Both the position numbers and the translations under genes were made by a program. 64,000 nt of DNA, taken from the NCBI GenBank assembly GCA_900316205.1, contig ONBX01000023.1:1-64000 (forward strand), written 5' to 3'. The DNA comes from an uncultured Eubacteriales bacterium (lineage in GTDB: Bacteria > Bacillota > Clostridia > Oscillospirales > Oscillospiraceae). The notes beneath the pieces are model-generated. The model ran no database searches. It was given only the letters and a program-made list of their open reading frames with translations, and was not told the origin of the DNA. Below are positions 7,689 through 15,235 of the stretch, in pieces (the first letter of the stretch is position 1; each line of letters begins with the position of its first letter).

Positions 7689-7743
7689 CGCCCTTGTTCG
7701 TTGTCAAAGAAGCAGATATTATGTCAACAAGTTTCCCGCGGGA

Positions 7744-7765
7744 TTCGACAGCATTCTGTTGTCGG
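7744..7765 (+). promoter_or_regulatory. Spo0A half-sites close to the spo0A promoter region
   Basis: TTCGACA (7744-7750) and a degenerate TTGTCGG (7759-7765) lie near the presumed start of transcription. No single promoter hexamer pair is convincing here, so the -10/-35 of spo0A is left open. Confidence 0.45.
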
Positions 7766-7865
7766 GAAAGTGTCAGCTATGGTAAATTAAATGCGACTTA
7801 ACGGTAAATATGCGCCCGGGAAGTTCCGGGCGATCCGCATACCGCATTGATGGGAGGAAAAAGTT

Positions 7866-8663
7866 ATGGAAACTAAAATCCGCATCCTGCTGGCCGACGC
7901 AAACCCCGATTTCGCAGCGCTCCTGGCCGACACCCTTGCCGCCGAGCGGGACATGGAGCTTATTGGCGCCGCCGCCGACGGGCCGGAGGCGCTGAATCAG
8001 CTGCAGAGCCTGAAGCCGGATCTGCTGCTGCTGGACCTGGTGCTGCCCAAGCTGGACGGGCTGGAGGTGCTGCGCCGCCTGCCCGAGACCGGCTGCAAGT
8101 GCCCGGTGATCGTGCTTTCCGGCTTCATGAACAGCCAGGTGGTGGCGGACTGCGCCGCCCTGGGCGCGGCCTATTTCATGCCCAAGCCCTGCGACACGGC
8201 GGCCCTGCTGGAGCGGGTGCGCCAGATCGGCGGCGCAGGCAGCGAGGACGCCGCCCTGGAGGGCATCGACTGCCGCCCCGCGGCCCAGGCCCAGCGCCGG
8301 GAGGTGGATCTGGAGGCCCTGGTCACCGAGATCATCCACGAGATCGGCGTCCCCGCCCACATCAAGGGATATCAGTACCTGCGGGAGGCCATCATCCTCA
8401 CCATCAAGGACATGGACATCATCAACGCCGTCACCAAGGTGCTCTATCCCGAGGTGGCCAAGCGCTTTTCCACCACGCCCAGCCGGGTGGAGCGGGCCAT
8501 CCGCCATGCCATCGAGGTGGCCTGGGACCGGGGCGATATCGAGGTGCTGCAGAAGTACTTCGGCTACACGGTGTCGAACATCAAGGGCAAGCCCACCAAT
8601 TCAGAATTCATCGCCATGATCGCGGATAGTCTCACCCTTCGCCAAAAGCAGGCCAGACGGTGA
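7866..8663 (+). CDS. spo0A: Sporulation master regulator Spo0A
   Basis: This 265-aa response regulator is the phosphorelay endpoint that starts sporulation. The receiver domain (about 5-125) has the acidic pocket (LLADANPD), phospho-acceptor Asp57 in [13 protein letters not shown] and the conserved Lys in YFMPKPCD. The C-terminal Spo0A DNA-binding domain is very well conserved ([41 protein letters not shown]). ATG at 7866 follows GGGAGGAAAAAGTT. At least four 0A boxes upstream indicate feedback by its own product, as known in Bacillus and Clostridium. Neighbouring genes are unrelated. It marks the host as an endospore former or a recent descendant of one. Confidence 0.97.
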   Translation: METKIRILLADANPDFAALLADTLAAERDMELIGAAADGPEALNQLQSLKPDLLLLDLVLPKLDGLEVLRRLPETGCKCPVIVLSGFMNSQVVADCAALGAAYFMPKPCDTAALLERVRQIGGAGSEDAALEGIDCRPAAQAQRREVDLEALVTEIIHEIGVPAHIKGYQYLREAIILTIKDMDIINAVTKVLYPEVAKRFSTTPSRVERAIRHAIEVAWDRGDIEVLQKYFGYTVSNIKGKPTNSEFIAMIADSLTLRQKQARR

Positions 8664-8787
8664 AAAAAGCCGCTGATTGCAAGGCTTTGCGGGTTGGGCG
8701 ATTTTGGAAGAAACCAATGAACACTATGAAAGTATGTGTGAAAACCGCCTGAAACACCAATAAACTTTCTAGCCCGAACCAATGAAT

Positions 8788-8831
8788 ATCCCCTGTTTGT
8801 TGCCTCTTGGAAAAACCAACAAACAGGGGAT
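8788..8831. terminator. Bidirectional terminator between spo0A and the RAYT gene
   Basis: ATCCCCTGTTTGTTG and its perfect complement CAACAAACAGGGGAT (15 bp) enclose a 14-nt loop. TTATT follows on the + strand and the RAYT stop codon lies just beyond. Confidence 0.65.
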
Positions 8832-8834
8832 TTA

Positions 8835-9359
8835 TTATGCCTGATAGTACCGATCCTCTGCCCAGCGGGCGGGATTGTTTTCGATGTACTCACAGATTTC
8901 AAGGTGATCTTTCTCGTTTCGGATCACATGCTCATAGTACCCTCGCTGCCAGAGCTGTAATTCCGGATTCTTCTCATGGATCCGTTTGCTGCTGTTCATT
9001 TTCAGATACCCGACCGCTTTGGCAAGAAGCGACCGCGTTCCGTCTGCCCGTAGGGGCGCTTCACGAAGCGCCCGTTCCGCCTCGATTCGCAGTAGCAGAT
9101 GAATGTGGTTCGGCATGATTATGTAATGATCCACCGCCAGATTGGAATACCGTTCCGGAAGCGATCGAATGACCGCATCAACGATCTGACCGATCTGCGT
9201 TAGTTTGACCGATACGGCGGGCGCTTCGTGAAGCGCCCCTACGGCGATATCGGAGAGAATACAGCGGCGTTCATGGGTGCAGATGGTGACGAAATACGCG
9301 CCGGGGGCGGAATAATCGTAGTCCTGCAGGCGGATTTGTTTCCGTTTCGGAAGTTCCAT
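8835..9359 (-). CDS. REP-associated tyrosine transposase (RAYT, TnpA_REP)
   Basis: This 174-aa HUH-type single-strand transposase of the IS200-like/REP-associated group has the N-terminal signature (YDYSAPGAYFVTICTHERR), the metal-binding HUH motif in MPNHIHLLLRI and a candidate catalytic Tyr in WQRGYYEHVIRN. Such enzymes act on short palindromes preceded by GTAG or GGAG. Two in-frame segments (VGALHEAPAV and ALREAPLRADG) are not typical of the family; each is encoded by a REP palindrome with GTAG (9218-9242 and 9050-9074) inserted in the gene. ATG at 9359 starts at the expected MELPKRK-type N terminus but has no clear Shine-Dalgarno site. It is a solitary gene convergent with spo0A. Whether it is still active with these insertions is unknown. 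Confidence 0.88.
   Translation of the reverse strand: MELPKRKQIRLQDYDYSAPGAYFVTICTHERRCILSDIAVGALHEAPAVSVKLTQIGQIVDAVIRSLPERYSNLAVDHYIIMPNHIHLLLRIEAERALREAPLRADGTRSLLAKAVGYLKMNSSKRIHEKNPELQLWQRGYYEHVIRNEKDHLEICEYIENNPARWAEDRYYQA
9050..9074 (+). repeat. REP palindrome inside the RAYT coding sequence (1)
   Basis: GTAG followed by GGGCGCTT/AAGCGCCC palindrome with a short loop. It encodes part of ALREAPLRADG in the transposase, without breaking the frame. Confidence 0.65.
9218..9242 (-). repeat. REP palindrome inside the RAYT coding sequence (2)
   Basis: The same palindrome in opposite orientation (GGGCGCTTCGTGAAGCGCCC then CTAC), so the two GTAG heads face outward from the enclosed 143 bp. 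It encodes part of VGALHEAPAV. Confidence 0.65.
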
Positions 9360-9483
9360 AGTGAGATTCCCATTTCTTGTGTTGGGGCGATAGCCGAAGA
9401 GCCCGTTGCCTGCATCATACCACAGAACAGAAACAATGTGCACAGCGCCCCATCATTTTTATTTCTTCCAAGAGGAAAATCGA

Positions 9484-9512
9484 TTGTTTTATGCTTGACG
9501 ATATGATATGAT
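9484..9512 (+). promoter_or_regulatory. Promoter of structured RNA copy A
   Basis: TTGTTT (9484-9489), 17-bp spacer and TATGAT (9507-9512). The -10 is followed by 5 nt and then the first base of the RNA stem. Copy B has the same spacing exactly. The stretch 9360-9483 holds nothing else recognisable. Confidence 0.55.
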
Positions 9513-9517
9513 AATGA

Positions 9518-9682
9518 TGCCACGCAATTCAATATAGTTTCCTAATAGGGAATGGTTTTTGCCTTTTGGTAAAAATGCATTCTCCATCTTTGCATTCCCT
9601 ATTAGGATGTTAAAGAATTGCGCGGCAGCAAACGGAGGTGCGTTTTTCGTGCGTGGTTCCGTTTGGGCCACGCACTTTTTTT
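9518..9682 (+). ncRNA. Structured RNA with own promoter and terminator, copy A
   Basis: The outer stem pairs 9518-9530 with 9615-9627, and a perfect 14-bp inner stem pairs 9541-9554 with 9593-9606. An apical A/T hairpin (9556-9575) and the conserved single-stranded GCATTCTCCATCTTTG follow. A linker with GCAAA and GGAG leads to an intrinsic terminator (GTGCGTGG/CCACGCAC, 9649-9675, then seven T). Copy B at 40057-40217 has the same fold with compensatory changes: outer C-G becomes G-C, and in the inner stem T-A becomes A-T and T-A becomes C-G. The RNA ends about 45 nt before the ATG at 9727. It may be a free sRNA or an attenuating leader. I cannot match it to a named family. Confidence 0.7.
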
Positions 9683-9726
9683 CCCGAAAAGTGGGTGGCA
9701 CATCACAGAAAGGAGGTCGCCTTAGA

Positions 9727-10119
9727 ATGGATGGGAAAGCGTATTTCCAGGATTGCTGTAGAGAAGTAGGCATCGATTGTGAGAAGTATTTCAAAGTTGG
9801 CAAAGGAAAGAATAGCGGAGGCCGCTATAGATATGATTGTGATCCGCATTCCAGAAAACCAACGCAACTATTCGCAATAAAGTATTTTTCAGATGAGGGC
9901 ATTTATCTTGCCTGGAACTTGCGAGAGGAAAAAGCACACACGAAGACAGTTTTTAGCCTTACCAAAAAGACAAAAGCAATAGAAGTTATGGCTTCAGGAA
10001 TCTCAGAAGAATCAAAAAAGATTGAATATGGCGAATTGGGTGAAGAGATCGTCTATAGATTCAAGCGTGAGAGTGTTGATCAGTTTTTAAAAAGATTTGC
10101 ACCAATAGAGAGGAGATAA
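9727..10119 (+). CDS. Hypothetical protein behind RNA copy A
   Basis: This 130-aa soluble protein is rich in Lys/Arg/Glu and has no membrane segment. The middle (PTQLFAIKYFSDEGIYLAWNLREEKAHTKTVFSL) reads like a compact alpha/beta domain and ends in a helical tail. I do not recognise the family; a faint likeness to domains attached to restriction or methylation proteins is not enough for a call. ATG at 9727 has AGGAGG 10 nt upstream (9711-9716). The open frame continues upstream through the RNA element, but its codons there follow the RNA stems and not a protein. It is the first gene of a tight operon (2 bp to the next gene). Base composition is clearly more A/T-rich than the spo0A region. Confidence 0.7.
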   Translation: MDGKAYFQDCCREVGIDCEKYFKVGKGKNSGGRYRYDCDPHSRKPTQLFAIKYFSDEGIYLAWNLREEKAHTKTVFSLTKKTKAIEVMASGISEESKKIEYGELGEEIVYRFKRESVDQFLKRFAPIERR

Positions 10120-10121
10120 AC

Positions 10122-10343
10122 ATGGAAACACTGATTTTTTTAGGAGCGATTGCGGTTATCGTCCTGTGGTACTTTGTGGCAGCAGAATTTCGGCGTATTG
10201 CAGCCATGAAGGGTTATGATGAAGCGAGGTATTTTTGGTGGACATTCCTCGTCGGTCCTGTTGGTATGCTGATGGTCGTTGCTCTTCCACAGGAAGCAAA
10301 AGTTCCTGATGAGGTCAAGCCTGACGAACTGCCTGAAATCTAA
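10122..10343 (+). CDS. Small membrane protein
   Basis: This 73-aa protein has two hydrophobic segments (about 4-22, and 38-56 in WWTFLVGPVGMLMVVAL) separated by a charged loop (FRRIAAMKGYDEAR) and a short acidic, Pro-rich tail. The MKGYDEARYFWW...GPVG pattern is shared by small proteins that often sit in membrane-protein operons, but no function is assigned. ATG follows GAGAGGAG, 2 bp after the previous stop; the next gene begins 12 bp downstream. Confidence 0.75.
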   Translation: METLIFLGAIAVIVLWYFVAAEFRRIAAMKGYDEARYFWWTFLVGPVGMLMVVALPQEAKVPDEVKPDELPEI

Positions 10344-10355
10344 GGAGGATGCACC

Positions 10356-12437
10356 ATGGGCGAAAGATACTCCAAGCTCTTTTCACTGCCTGGAATACTA
10401 TACGCAGAAGGTGCGCCTGTTATTGTATCAGCGGGCAATCTTCTGAAGGACAATCAGACGGGCAGGGTGCTGGTGCAGCTCAAGATCAAAAACATTGCCG
10501 CAAAGCCGCTCAAGGCCGCGACGGTGCTGATCCATCCGCTGGACGCGGCGGGCAAGCCCATGGCGGGTGACACGCAGCAGAAATATCTGGATCTCACAGC
10601 CAAAACGGGAGAGGAATTCGGACAGAAGACCGCTGTGTACCTGCCCGACGATTCCACGCGCGGTTTGGCTGTCGAGGTCACCCAGGTCGTTTTCTCCGAC
10701 AGCAGCACCTGGGAGGGCACGGACGCCGCCTGGGAGCCGCTGCCCGCGGGTGAAAGCCTGAGCAGCAGGCTGGGGGACGGGGAGCTGGTCAAGCAGTACA
10801 GAATCAAATTCGGCGAGAGCTGCGAAGTTTATCCCCGGGAACACAAGGGCCTCTGGCTCTGCGCCTGCGGCGCCTGGAACCGGGACGAAGCGTGCTATGT
10901 CTGCGGGAAGAAAAAGGCCGCGCTGCTTCCTCCTGACCTGGACGCGCTGAAAGCGGACCGCGACGCGCGCCTGGCGAAGGAAAAGGCGGAGCGGGAAGCC
11001 AAAGAAGCCGCCGACAAGGCGGCGGCGGAGGCAGCGGCGGAGAAGGCGAAGAAAACGAAAAATACCCTGGCCATTGTTCTTCCGACCCTGGCGGCTGTCC
11101 TGGCCCTGGCTCTGCTGGTGACGAAGGTCGTGATCCCGAACAGCAGGTATAACGCGGCTGCCGCCCTGCTGGAGGCCGGACAGTACGACGAGGCCATCAC
11201 CGCCTTCGAGGCGCTGAACGGGTACAAGGACAGCGCGGAGCAGATCACTGCTGCGAAAAACGCGATCGCTGAGGAAGAGCGGCTGGCGCGGGAAGCGGAG
11301 ATCGAAGCGGAAAACGCGGCGGCTTACGCCGAAGCGGAGGCCCTGCTGGAGGCCGGGCAGTATGACGAGGCTATTGCCGCTTTCGAGGCGCTGAAGGGGT
11401 ACAGGGACAGCGCTAAGCGGGTCACTGAGGCGCGGGAAGCGCAGACCGAAGCGAAAAACGCGGCGGCCTATGCGGAAGCCAAGGCCCTGCTGGCAGAAGG
11501 GAAAACGTATGAGGCGGCGCTGGCTTTCTATCAGATCAAGGACTACAGCGACGCATGGGAACGTAGTTTCCAACTTTGGGGACAGATCACGCAGCGGGAG
11601 ACCTTGAGTGCCGGAGGCTCTCATACCGTGGGGCTCAGGGCGGACGGGACGGTTGCCGCCGTGGGATCCAACAAGTATGGCCAATGTGACGTGAGCGAAT
11701 GGCAGGATGTGGTCGCCATCTCCACCAAAGGCTGGCATACGGTTGGCCTCAAGGAGGACGGGACGGTTGTCGCTACCAAGTATACCGGGGACTTTGATTA
11801 CGGCCAGTGCGATGTGAGCGGCTGGCAGGATATCGTCGCCGTCTCCGCCGGAGCCCGTCATACCGTGGGCCTCAAGGCGGACGGGACGGTGGTTGCCGTG
11901 GGGTCCAACGCATACGGCCAGAGCAATGTGAGCGGCTGGCGAGACATCGTCGCCGTCTCCGCCGGAGCCTGTCATACCGTGGGCCTCAAGGCGGACGGGA
12001 CGGTGGTTGCCGTGGGGTCCAACGCATACGGCCAGAGGAACGTGAGCGGCTGGCGGGATATCGTCGCCATCTCTGCCGGGCATTTTCATACCGTGGGCCT
12101 CAAGGCGGACGGGACGGTGGTTGCCGTAGGGTCGAACACATACGGCCAGAGCAATGTGAGCGGCTGGCGAGATATCGTCGCCGTCTCCACCGGGGACGCT
12201 CATACCGTGGGGCTCCAGGCGGACGGAACGGTGGTCGCGACGAAGTATACCGGGGAAGATGACTTCGGCCAGTGCGATGTGAGCGGCTGGCGAGATATCG
12301 TCGCCGTCTCCACCGGGGACGCTCATACCGTGGGGCTCCAGGCGGACGGAACGGTGGTGGCTACCGAGTATACCGGGAAAGACTACTTCGGCCAGTGCGA
12401 TGTGAGCGACTGGCGGGACATCAAGCTGCCCGATTAA
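10356..12437 (+). CDS. Zinc-ribbon / TPR-like / RCC1-repeat membrane protein
   Basis: This 693-aa protein is modular. Residues 20-150 form a beta-rich domain of a type seen in zinc-ribbon proteins. A zinc ribbon lies at about 165-185 (Cys169, 171, 180, 183) and a charged Ala/Lys/Glu coiled coil at about 195-240. One membrane span follows at about 245-265 (LAIVLPTLAAVLALALLV). Then come two to three TPR-like repeats (ALLEAGQYDEAI) and, from about 420, seven RCC1-type repeats of 38-42 residues (HTVGL.ADGTVVAVGSN.YGQ). The zinc ribbon is probably cytosolic and the RCC1 propeller outside. Repeats 3-5 are almost identical in DNA, a sign of recent expansion. ATG follows AAGGAGGATGCACC. It ends the operon behind RNA copy A. 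Partner unknown; RCC1/BLIP-II-like propellers usually bind proteins. Confidence 0.85.
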   Translation: MGERYSKLFSLPGILYAEGAPVIVSAGNLLKDNQTGRVLVQLKIKNIAAKPLKAATVLIHPLDAAGKPMAGDTQQKYLDLTAKTGEEFGQKTAVYLPDDSTRGLAVEVTQVVFSDSSTWEGTDAAWEPLPAGESLSSRLGDGELVKQYRIKFGESCEVYPREHKGLWLCACGAWNRDEACYVCGKKKAALLPPDLDALKADRDARLAKEKAEREAKEAADKAAAEAAAEKAKKTKNTLAIVLPTLAAVLALALLVTKVVIPNSRYNAAAALLEAGQYDEAITAFEALNGYKDSAEQITAAKNAIAEEERLAREAEIEAENAAAYAEAEALLEAGQYDEAIAAFEALKGYRDSAKRVTEAREAQTEAKNAAAYAEAKALLAEGKTYEAALAFYQIKDYSDAWERSFQLWGQITQRETLSAGGSHTVGLRADGTVAAVGSNKYGQCDVSEWQDVVAISTKGWHTVGLKEDGTVVATKYTGDFDYGQCDVSGWQDIVAVSAGARHTVGLKADGTVVAVGSNAYGQSNVSGWRDIVAVSAGACHTVGLKADGTVVAVGSNAYGQRNVSGWRDIVAISAGHFHTVGLKADGTVVAVGSNTYGQSNVSGWRDIVAVSTGDAHTVGLQADGTVVATKYTGEDDFGQCDVSGWRDIVAVSTGDAHTVGLQADGTVVATEYTGKDYFGQCDVSDWRDIKLPD
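11600..12420 (+). repeat. Tandem ~114-126-bp repeats encoding RCC1 blades
   Basis: Seven in-frame units each carry CATACCGTGGG...GGACGG...GGCCAG...GTGAGCG. Units 3-5 are nearly identical, and units 6-7 share a longer variant with the KYTGED/EYTGKD insert. The array is coding, not CRISPR. Confidence 0.8.
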
Positions 12438-12477
12438 GAAACAGAACCGGCCTTGAGAGAAGCCGGAGCAACAGAAC

Positions 12478-12505
12478 GGGGCGACCGCAGGTCGCCCCCT
12501 TTTTT
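12478..12505 (+). terminator. Terminator of the RCC1 operon
   Basis: GGGGCGACC/GGTCGCCCC stem with GCA loop followed by CTTTTTT, 40 bp after the stop codon. Confidence 0.75.
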
Positions 12506-12567
12506 CTCCTTCTCTGAGGGAGGTGGCAGCCGTCGATCCCCCGCCCTACGCGGATGAGATCCCCGTT

Positions 12568-12692
12568 CTGTCATCCTGAGCCTTGGCGAAGGTTCTCGCC
12601 CCCGGCGCAGGGTCACGCTATCCGGAGGCCGCGATAGATCCCGCCGGGCGCCGTCGAGATCCTTCGTCGGCGAAGCCTCCTCAGGATGACAG
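12568..12692. repeat. 125-bp element with 13-bp inverted ends
   Basis: CTGTCATCCTGAG (12568-12580) and CTCAGGATGACAG (12680-12692) bound a GC-rich core with further palindromes. The 704-bp gap 12438-13141 also holds GTAG-headed palindromes at 12727-12750 and 12911-12936 and the long hairpin at 12962-13002. No gene is seen. Confidence 0.6.
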
Positions 12693-12961
12693 CGTGGGAT
12701 GCGCGGCACGATGCCCATCCCCGCCCGTAGGGGCGGCCTTTGGCCGCCTCATTCTGTTGCGTGGGTCAGGCGACCACAGGTCGCCCCTGTGAACTGCCCG
12801 GGACTCCGCTCGCGGTGCACCGTGACAGCACAAAACGGGCGAGGGAAACAGTCGCCCTTACTACGGGCGTGCTGCAAAACGCGAAAAAGAGCGCAGACCC
12901 TGGTCCTAAGGTAGGGGAGGGGCTTGCCCCTCCCGGCAGCTGGAAACATAGAATCATAAAA

Positions 12962-13002
12962 ATGTTCGGCGAACTCGCAGAGTGTACGAGTTCGCCGAAC
13001 AT
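12962..13002. repeat. Long perfect-arm hairpin, family member 2
   Basis: ATGTTCGGCGAACTCG and its exact complement around CAGAGTGTA, followed by TTTTT. It is inverted relative to 5706-5746, judged by loop sequence, and could act as a terminator on the + strand. Confidence 0.6.
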
Positions 13003-13141
13003 TTTTCTCGATATTATTCGTTTGTTGATTGAGGAACCCCTATCGGCCTTCGGCCACTTCCCCCGGAGGGGGAAGCAAGATCCTCCCCTACGATGACGAC
13101 TGGGCTAAGCGCTTCTTTTGCAGCGAACCTTTTGCGCTTTT

Positions 13142-13690
13142 TCAGCCCATCACCAGGCGGATGCTCACGTCGCCGCTGCCGAGAAGCTCACGCAGCTCGT
13201 TTTCATCCAGGCCCTGGATCTTCCCAAGCCTAGTGTAGGCCCAGGAGTTGGAGCCGTAGAAGAGCACGATGCTGTTGCCGGAATAGAGCACGATGTCCCC
13301 CGGCTCTGTCACGGTCTGCACGTCGCTGCGGGGCAGGCGCGTACCCAGAGATCCCACCTGCTCGAAGCCGCCGTAGCCGGAGAGCGCCACCGTGAGCCCC
13401 TCCGTCCCGGCCAGCTCCTCCAGAGCCCGGACGCTGTCGTTGTCCTCCCAGAGGACCTCAATTTCCTGTTCACCGATCCATAGCTTCAAGCTCGTCTCCT
13501 CCTCTTCTGGTTCTTCTGCCAGCGCTTCCGCCTCCGCGGGAGTGCGCGTGGGCGCCGCTGTCTCCGCCGGGGTGACGACCGGCGCTTCCGTCTCCGTTGC
13601 CGCTTCCGTGGGGACTGGGGCGGCCTCTCCGCCGCAGGCGGAGAGCAGCAGCGCCGCCAGCAAAAGCAGCAGGCTCAGCCGCGTTCTCAT
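13142..13690 (-). CDS. Cyclophilin-like-fold lipoprotein
   Basis: This 182-aa protein has a signal peptide with lipobox LLSAC (Cys19), a Thr/Pro/Glu-rich linker to about 66 and a C-terminal cyclophilin-like domain of the bacterial Cyclophil_like2 type (LKLWIGEQEIEVLWEDN, LSGYGGFEQVGSLG, QTVTEPGDIVLYSGNSIVLFYGSNSWAYTRLG). Relatives usually sit beside flavodoxin or NADPH-dependent FMN reductase genes, as here. The start ATG shares one base with the TGA of the flavoprotein gene (TGATG), so translation is coupled. It is the last gene of a four-gene operon. Role unknown; an extracytoplasmic partner of the flavoprotein is possible. Confidence 0.8.
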   Translation of the reverse strand: MRTRLSLLLLLAALLLSACGGEAAPVPTEAATETEAPVVTPAETAAPTRTPAEAEALAEEPEEEETSLKLWIGEQEIEVLWEDNDSVRALEELAGTEGLTVALSGYGGFEQVGSLGTRLPRSDVQTVTEPGDIVLYSGNSIVLFYGSNSWAYTRLGKIQGLDENELRELLGSGDVSIRLVMG

Positions 13691-14229
13691 CACAGATTCC
13701 GGCCCATCTCCCGGGCCTTTTCCAGGGCGGGGCTGCCCGCGATCTCCCCGGCGCCGGTGACGCCGCCGCCGAAGACGCTGCCGCAGAGCTTGGCCTTGGG
13801 GAAGCACTCCACCCAGCCCTCCAGGCCGCTCTGGGCCCGCAGGGGCACCTCGTCCTCCGCCTCCGCGGCGGAAGCGAGGAAATAGACCTCCCGGAATTTA
13901 TAGTCCGAGACGAAGAGGGGATTGGCCCGGTCCAGCAGCACTTTCATCTGCCCGCTCATCTCATAGTAGTAGATGGGCGTGGCGAAGACCAGCACGTCGG
14001 CCTGCTCCATCTTTTCCACAATGGGGCCCATGTCGTCGGGGATGACGCAGCGGCCCTTTTCCTGGCACACGAAGCAGCCCAGGCAGAAGCGGATGTTCTT
14101 GCCCCGCAGGCTGATTTTTTCCACGCTGTTCCCCGCCTCTTCCGCGCCGCGGCCGAAGGCATCGGCCAGCGCCTCGGAGTTGCTGTGTACCCGGGGGCTG
14201 GTGGACAGGATCAATACTTTTTTGCGCAT
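13690..14229 (-). CDS. Iron-sulfur flavoprotein-type NADPH-dependent FMN reductase
   Basis: This 179-aa flavodoxin-like cytosolic redox protein has the FMN phosphate loop STSPRVHSNS (about 9-18) and ATPIYYYEMSGQMKVLLDR in the middle, both typical of the family. A compact cysteine motif, Cys49-X2-Cys52-X2-Cys55-X5-Cys61, is the spacing that holds the [4Fe-4S] cluster in archaeal and clostridial iron-sulfur flavoproteins. It would pass electrons between ferredoxin-like donors and an acceptor. It lies 10 bp after the alpha/beta hydrolase and overlaps the cyclophilin-like gene. The divergent LysR gene across the intergenic repeat is a candidate regulator. Confidence 0.85.
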   Translation of the reverse strand: MRKKVLILSTSPRVHSNSEALADAFGRGAEEAGNSVEKISLRGKNIRFCLGCFVCQEKGRCVIPDDMGPIVEKMEQADVLVFATPIYYYEMSGQMKVLLDRANPLFVSDYKFREVYFLASAAEAEDEVPLRAQSGLEGWVECFPKAKLCGSVFGGGVTGAGEIAGSPALEKAREMGRNL

Positions 14230-14239
14230 CTTCTTATCC

Positions 14240-15235
14240 TCACTTCAGATTCTCGCGGAAAAACCGCTCCATTTTGTCAAAGGGGATGATATCCACCCGG
14301 TCATAGAGGTCGGTGTGCACGGCGCCGGGGATGATCATGAGCTCCTTGTTGGCGGCGTACTTGCTGTCCTGCACCATGGCGGCGTAGGTGTCCCGGCTCA
14401 GGTAGCAGGAGTGGGCCTTCTCCCCGTGGATCATCAGCACCGCGCCGCGGATCTCTTTGGCGTAGGTGAAAAGCCGCATGTTCATGAGGGAAGTGCCGGT
14501 GTTCACGGTCCAGCCCTCGTTGGAGTTCAGGGACCGGGGGTGATAGCCCCGGGGCGTCTTGTAGTAGTCGTAGTAGTCCTTCACGAAGAAGGGAGCGTCC
14601 TCCGGCAGGGGGTCCACCACGCCGCCGGCCCGGGCGTAGTCGCCGTTTTGGTAATCCAGGGTCCGCTGGGCGTTCAGAGCCAGGCGGGCCTGGTGCCGGG
14701 CCTCTTCGCTGTCGGCAGCGTCAAAGTAGCCGTTGCCCGCCACCCGGGACATGTCGTACATGGTGGAGGTCACGGTGGCCTTCACCCGGGTGTCGATGCA
14801 GGCGGTCTGCAGGGCCATGCCGCCCCAGCCGCAGATGCCGATGATGCCGATCCGCTCGGCATCCACCAGATCATGGCAGGAGAGATAGTCCACCGCAGCC
14901 TGGAAGTCCTCCACGTCCAGGTCCGGGGAGTGCATGGCCCGGGGGAAGCCGCCGGACTCGCCGGTGAAGCTGGGGTCAAAGGCCAGGGTCACGAAGCCCC
15001 GCTCCGCCATGGTCTGGGCATAGAGGCCGGAGCTCTGCTCCTTGCAGGCGCCGAAGGGGCCGCACACCGCCAGGGCGGGCAGCTTTCCCTCCGCTCCCTT
15101 GGGGCTGTACAGATCCCCCGCCAGGGTGATGCCAAAGTGGTTTACGAAGCAGACCTTCCGGTGCTCCACCTTGTCGCTTTTGGGAAAGGTCTTGTCCCAT
15201 TCCCGGGTCAGCTGCAGTTCTGCCGTTTTCATCAT
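14240..15235 (-). CDS. Alpha/beta hydrolase with Cys nucleophile
   Basis: This 331-aa protein has the nucleophile elbow GICGWGG (Cys135) in place of the common Ser, as in dienelactone hydrolases. The likely acid is in MIHGEKAHS, and the C-terminal His is in PGAVHTDLYDR. GPFGACKEQSSG forms the oxyanion region and FDPSFTGESGG resembles DUF1100/acetyl-xylan-esterase-type hydrolases. No signal peptide. The start is taken at 15235: that ATG overlaps the stop of the previous gene as ATGA and follows AAAGGGAG; ATG 15232 is next. Substrate not predictable. The operon also carries the iron-sulfur flavoprotein. Confidence 0.82.
   Translation of the reverse strand: MMKTAELQLTREWDKTFPKSDKVEHRKVCFVNHFGITLAGDLYSPKGAEGKLPALAVCGPFGACKEQSSGLYAQTMAERGFVTLAFDPSFTGESGGFPRAMHSPDLDVEDFQAAVDYLSCHDLVDAERIGIIGICGWGGMALQTACIDTRVKATVTSTMYDMSRVAGNGYFDAADSEEARHQARLALNAQRTLDYQNGDYARAGGVVDPLPEDAPFFVKDYYDYYKTPRGYHPRSLNSNEGWTVNTGTSLMNMRLFTYAKEIRGAVLMIHGEKAHSCYLSRDTYAAMVQDSKYAANKELMIIPGAVHTDLYDRVDIIPFDKMERFFRENLK

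Noticed and set aside
9518..9682. 6S RNA as the identity of the cassette RNA
   Set aside because: A long hairpin with a bubble is similar in outline, but two copies upstream of operons, the terminator-before-gene arrangement and the A/T-rich apical hairpin do not fit; kept only as a distant alternative.
9559..9726. Similar peptides (GKNAFSIFAFP) readable in both RNA cassettes, suggesting a conserved small protein
   Set aside because: Changes between copies keep base pairing and not codons, the frame passes through a terminator, and no ribosome binding site fits.
10428..12326. 632-codon minus-strand frame over the RCC1 gene with its own repeats
   Set aside because: The repeats are the mirror of the RCC1 units; composition is that of an antisense shadow.
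11600..12420. Regular repeat array that could suggest CRISPR
   Set aside because: Units are ~120 bp, contiguous, in frame and encode RCC1 blades; there are no spacers and no cas genes.
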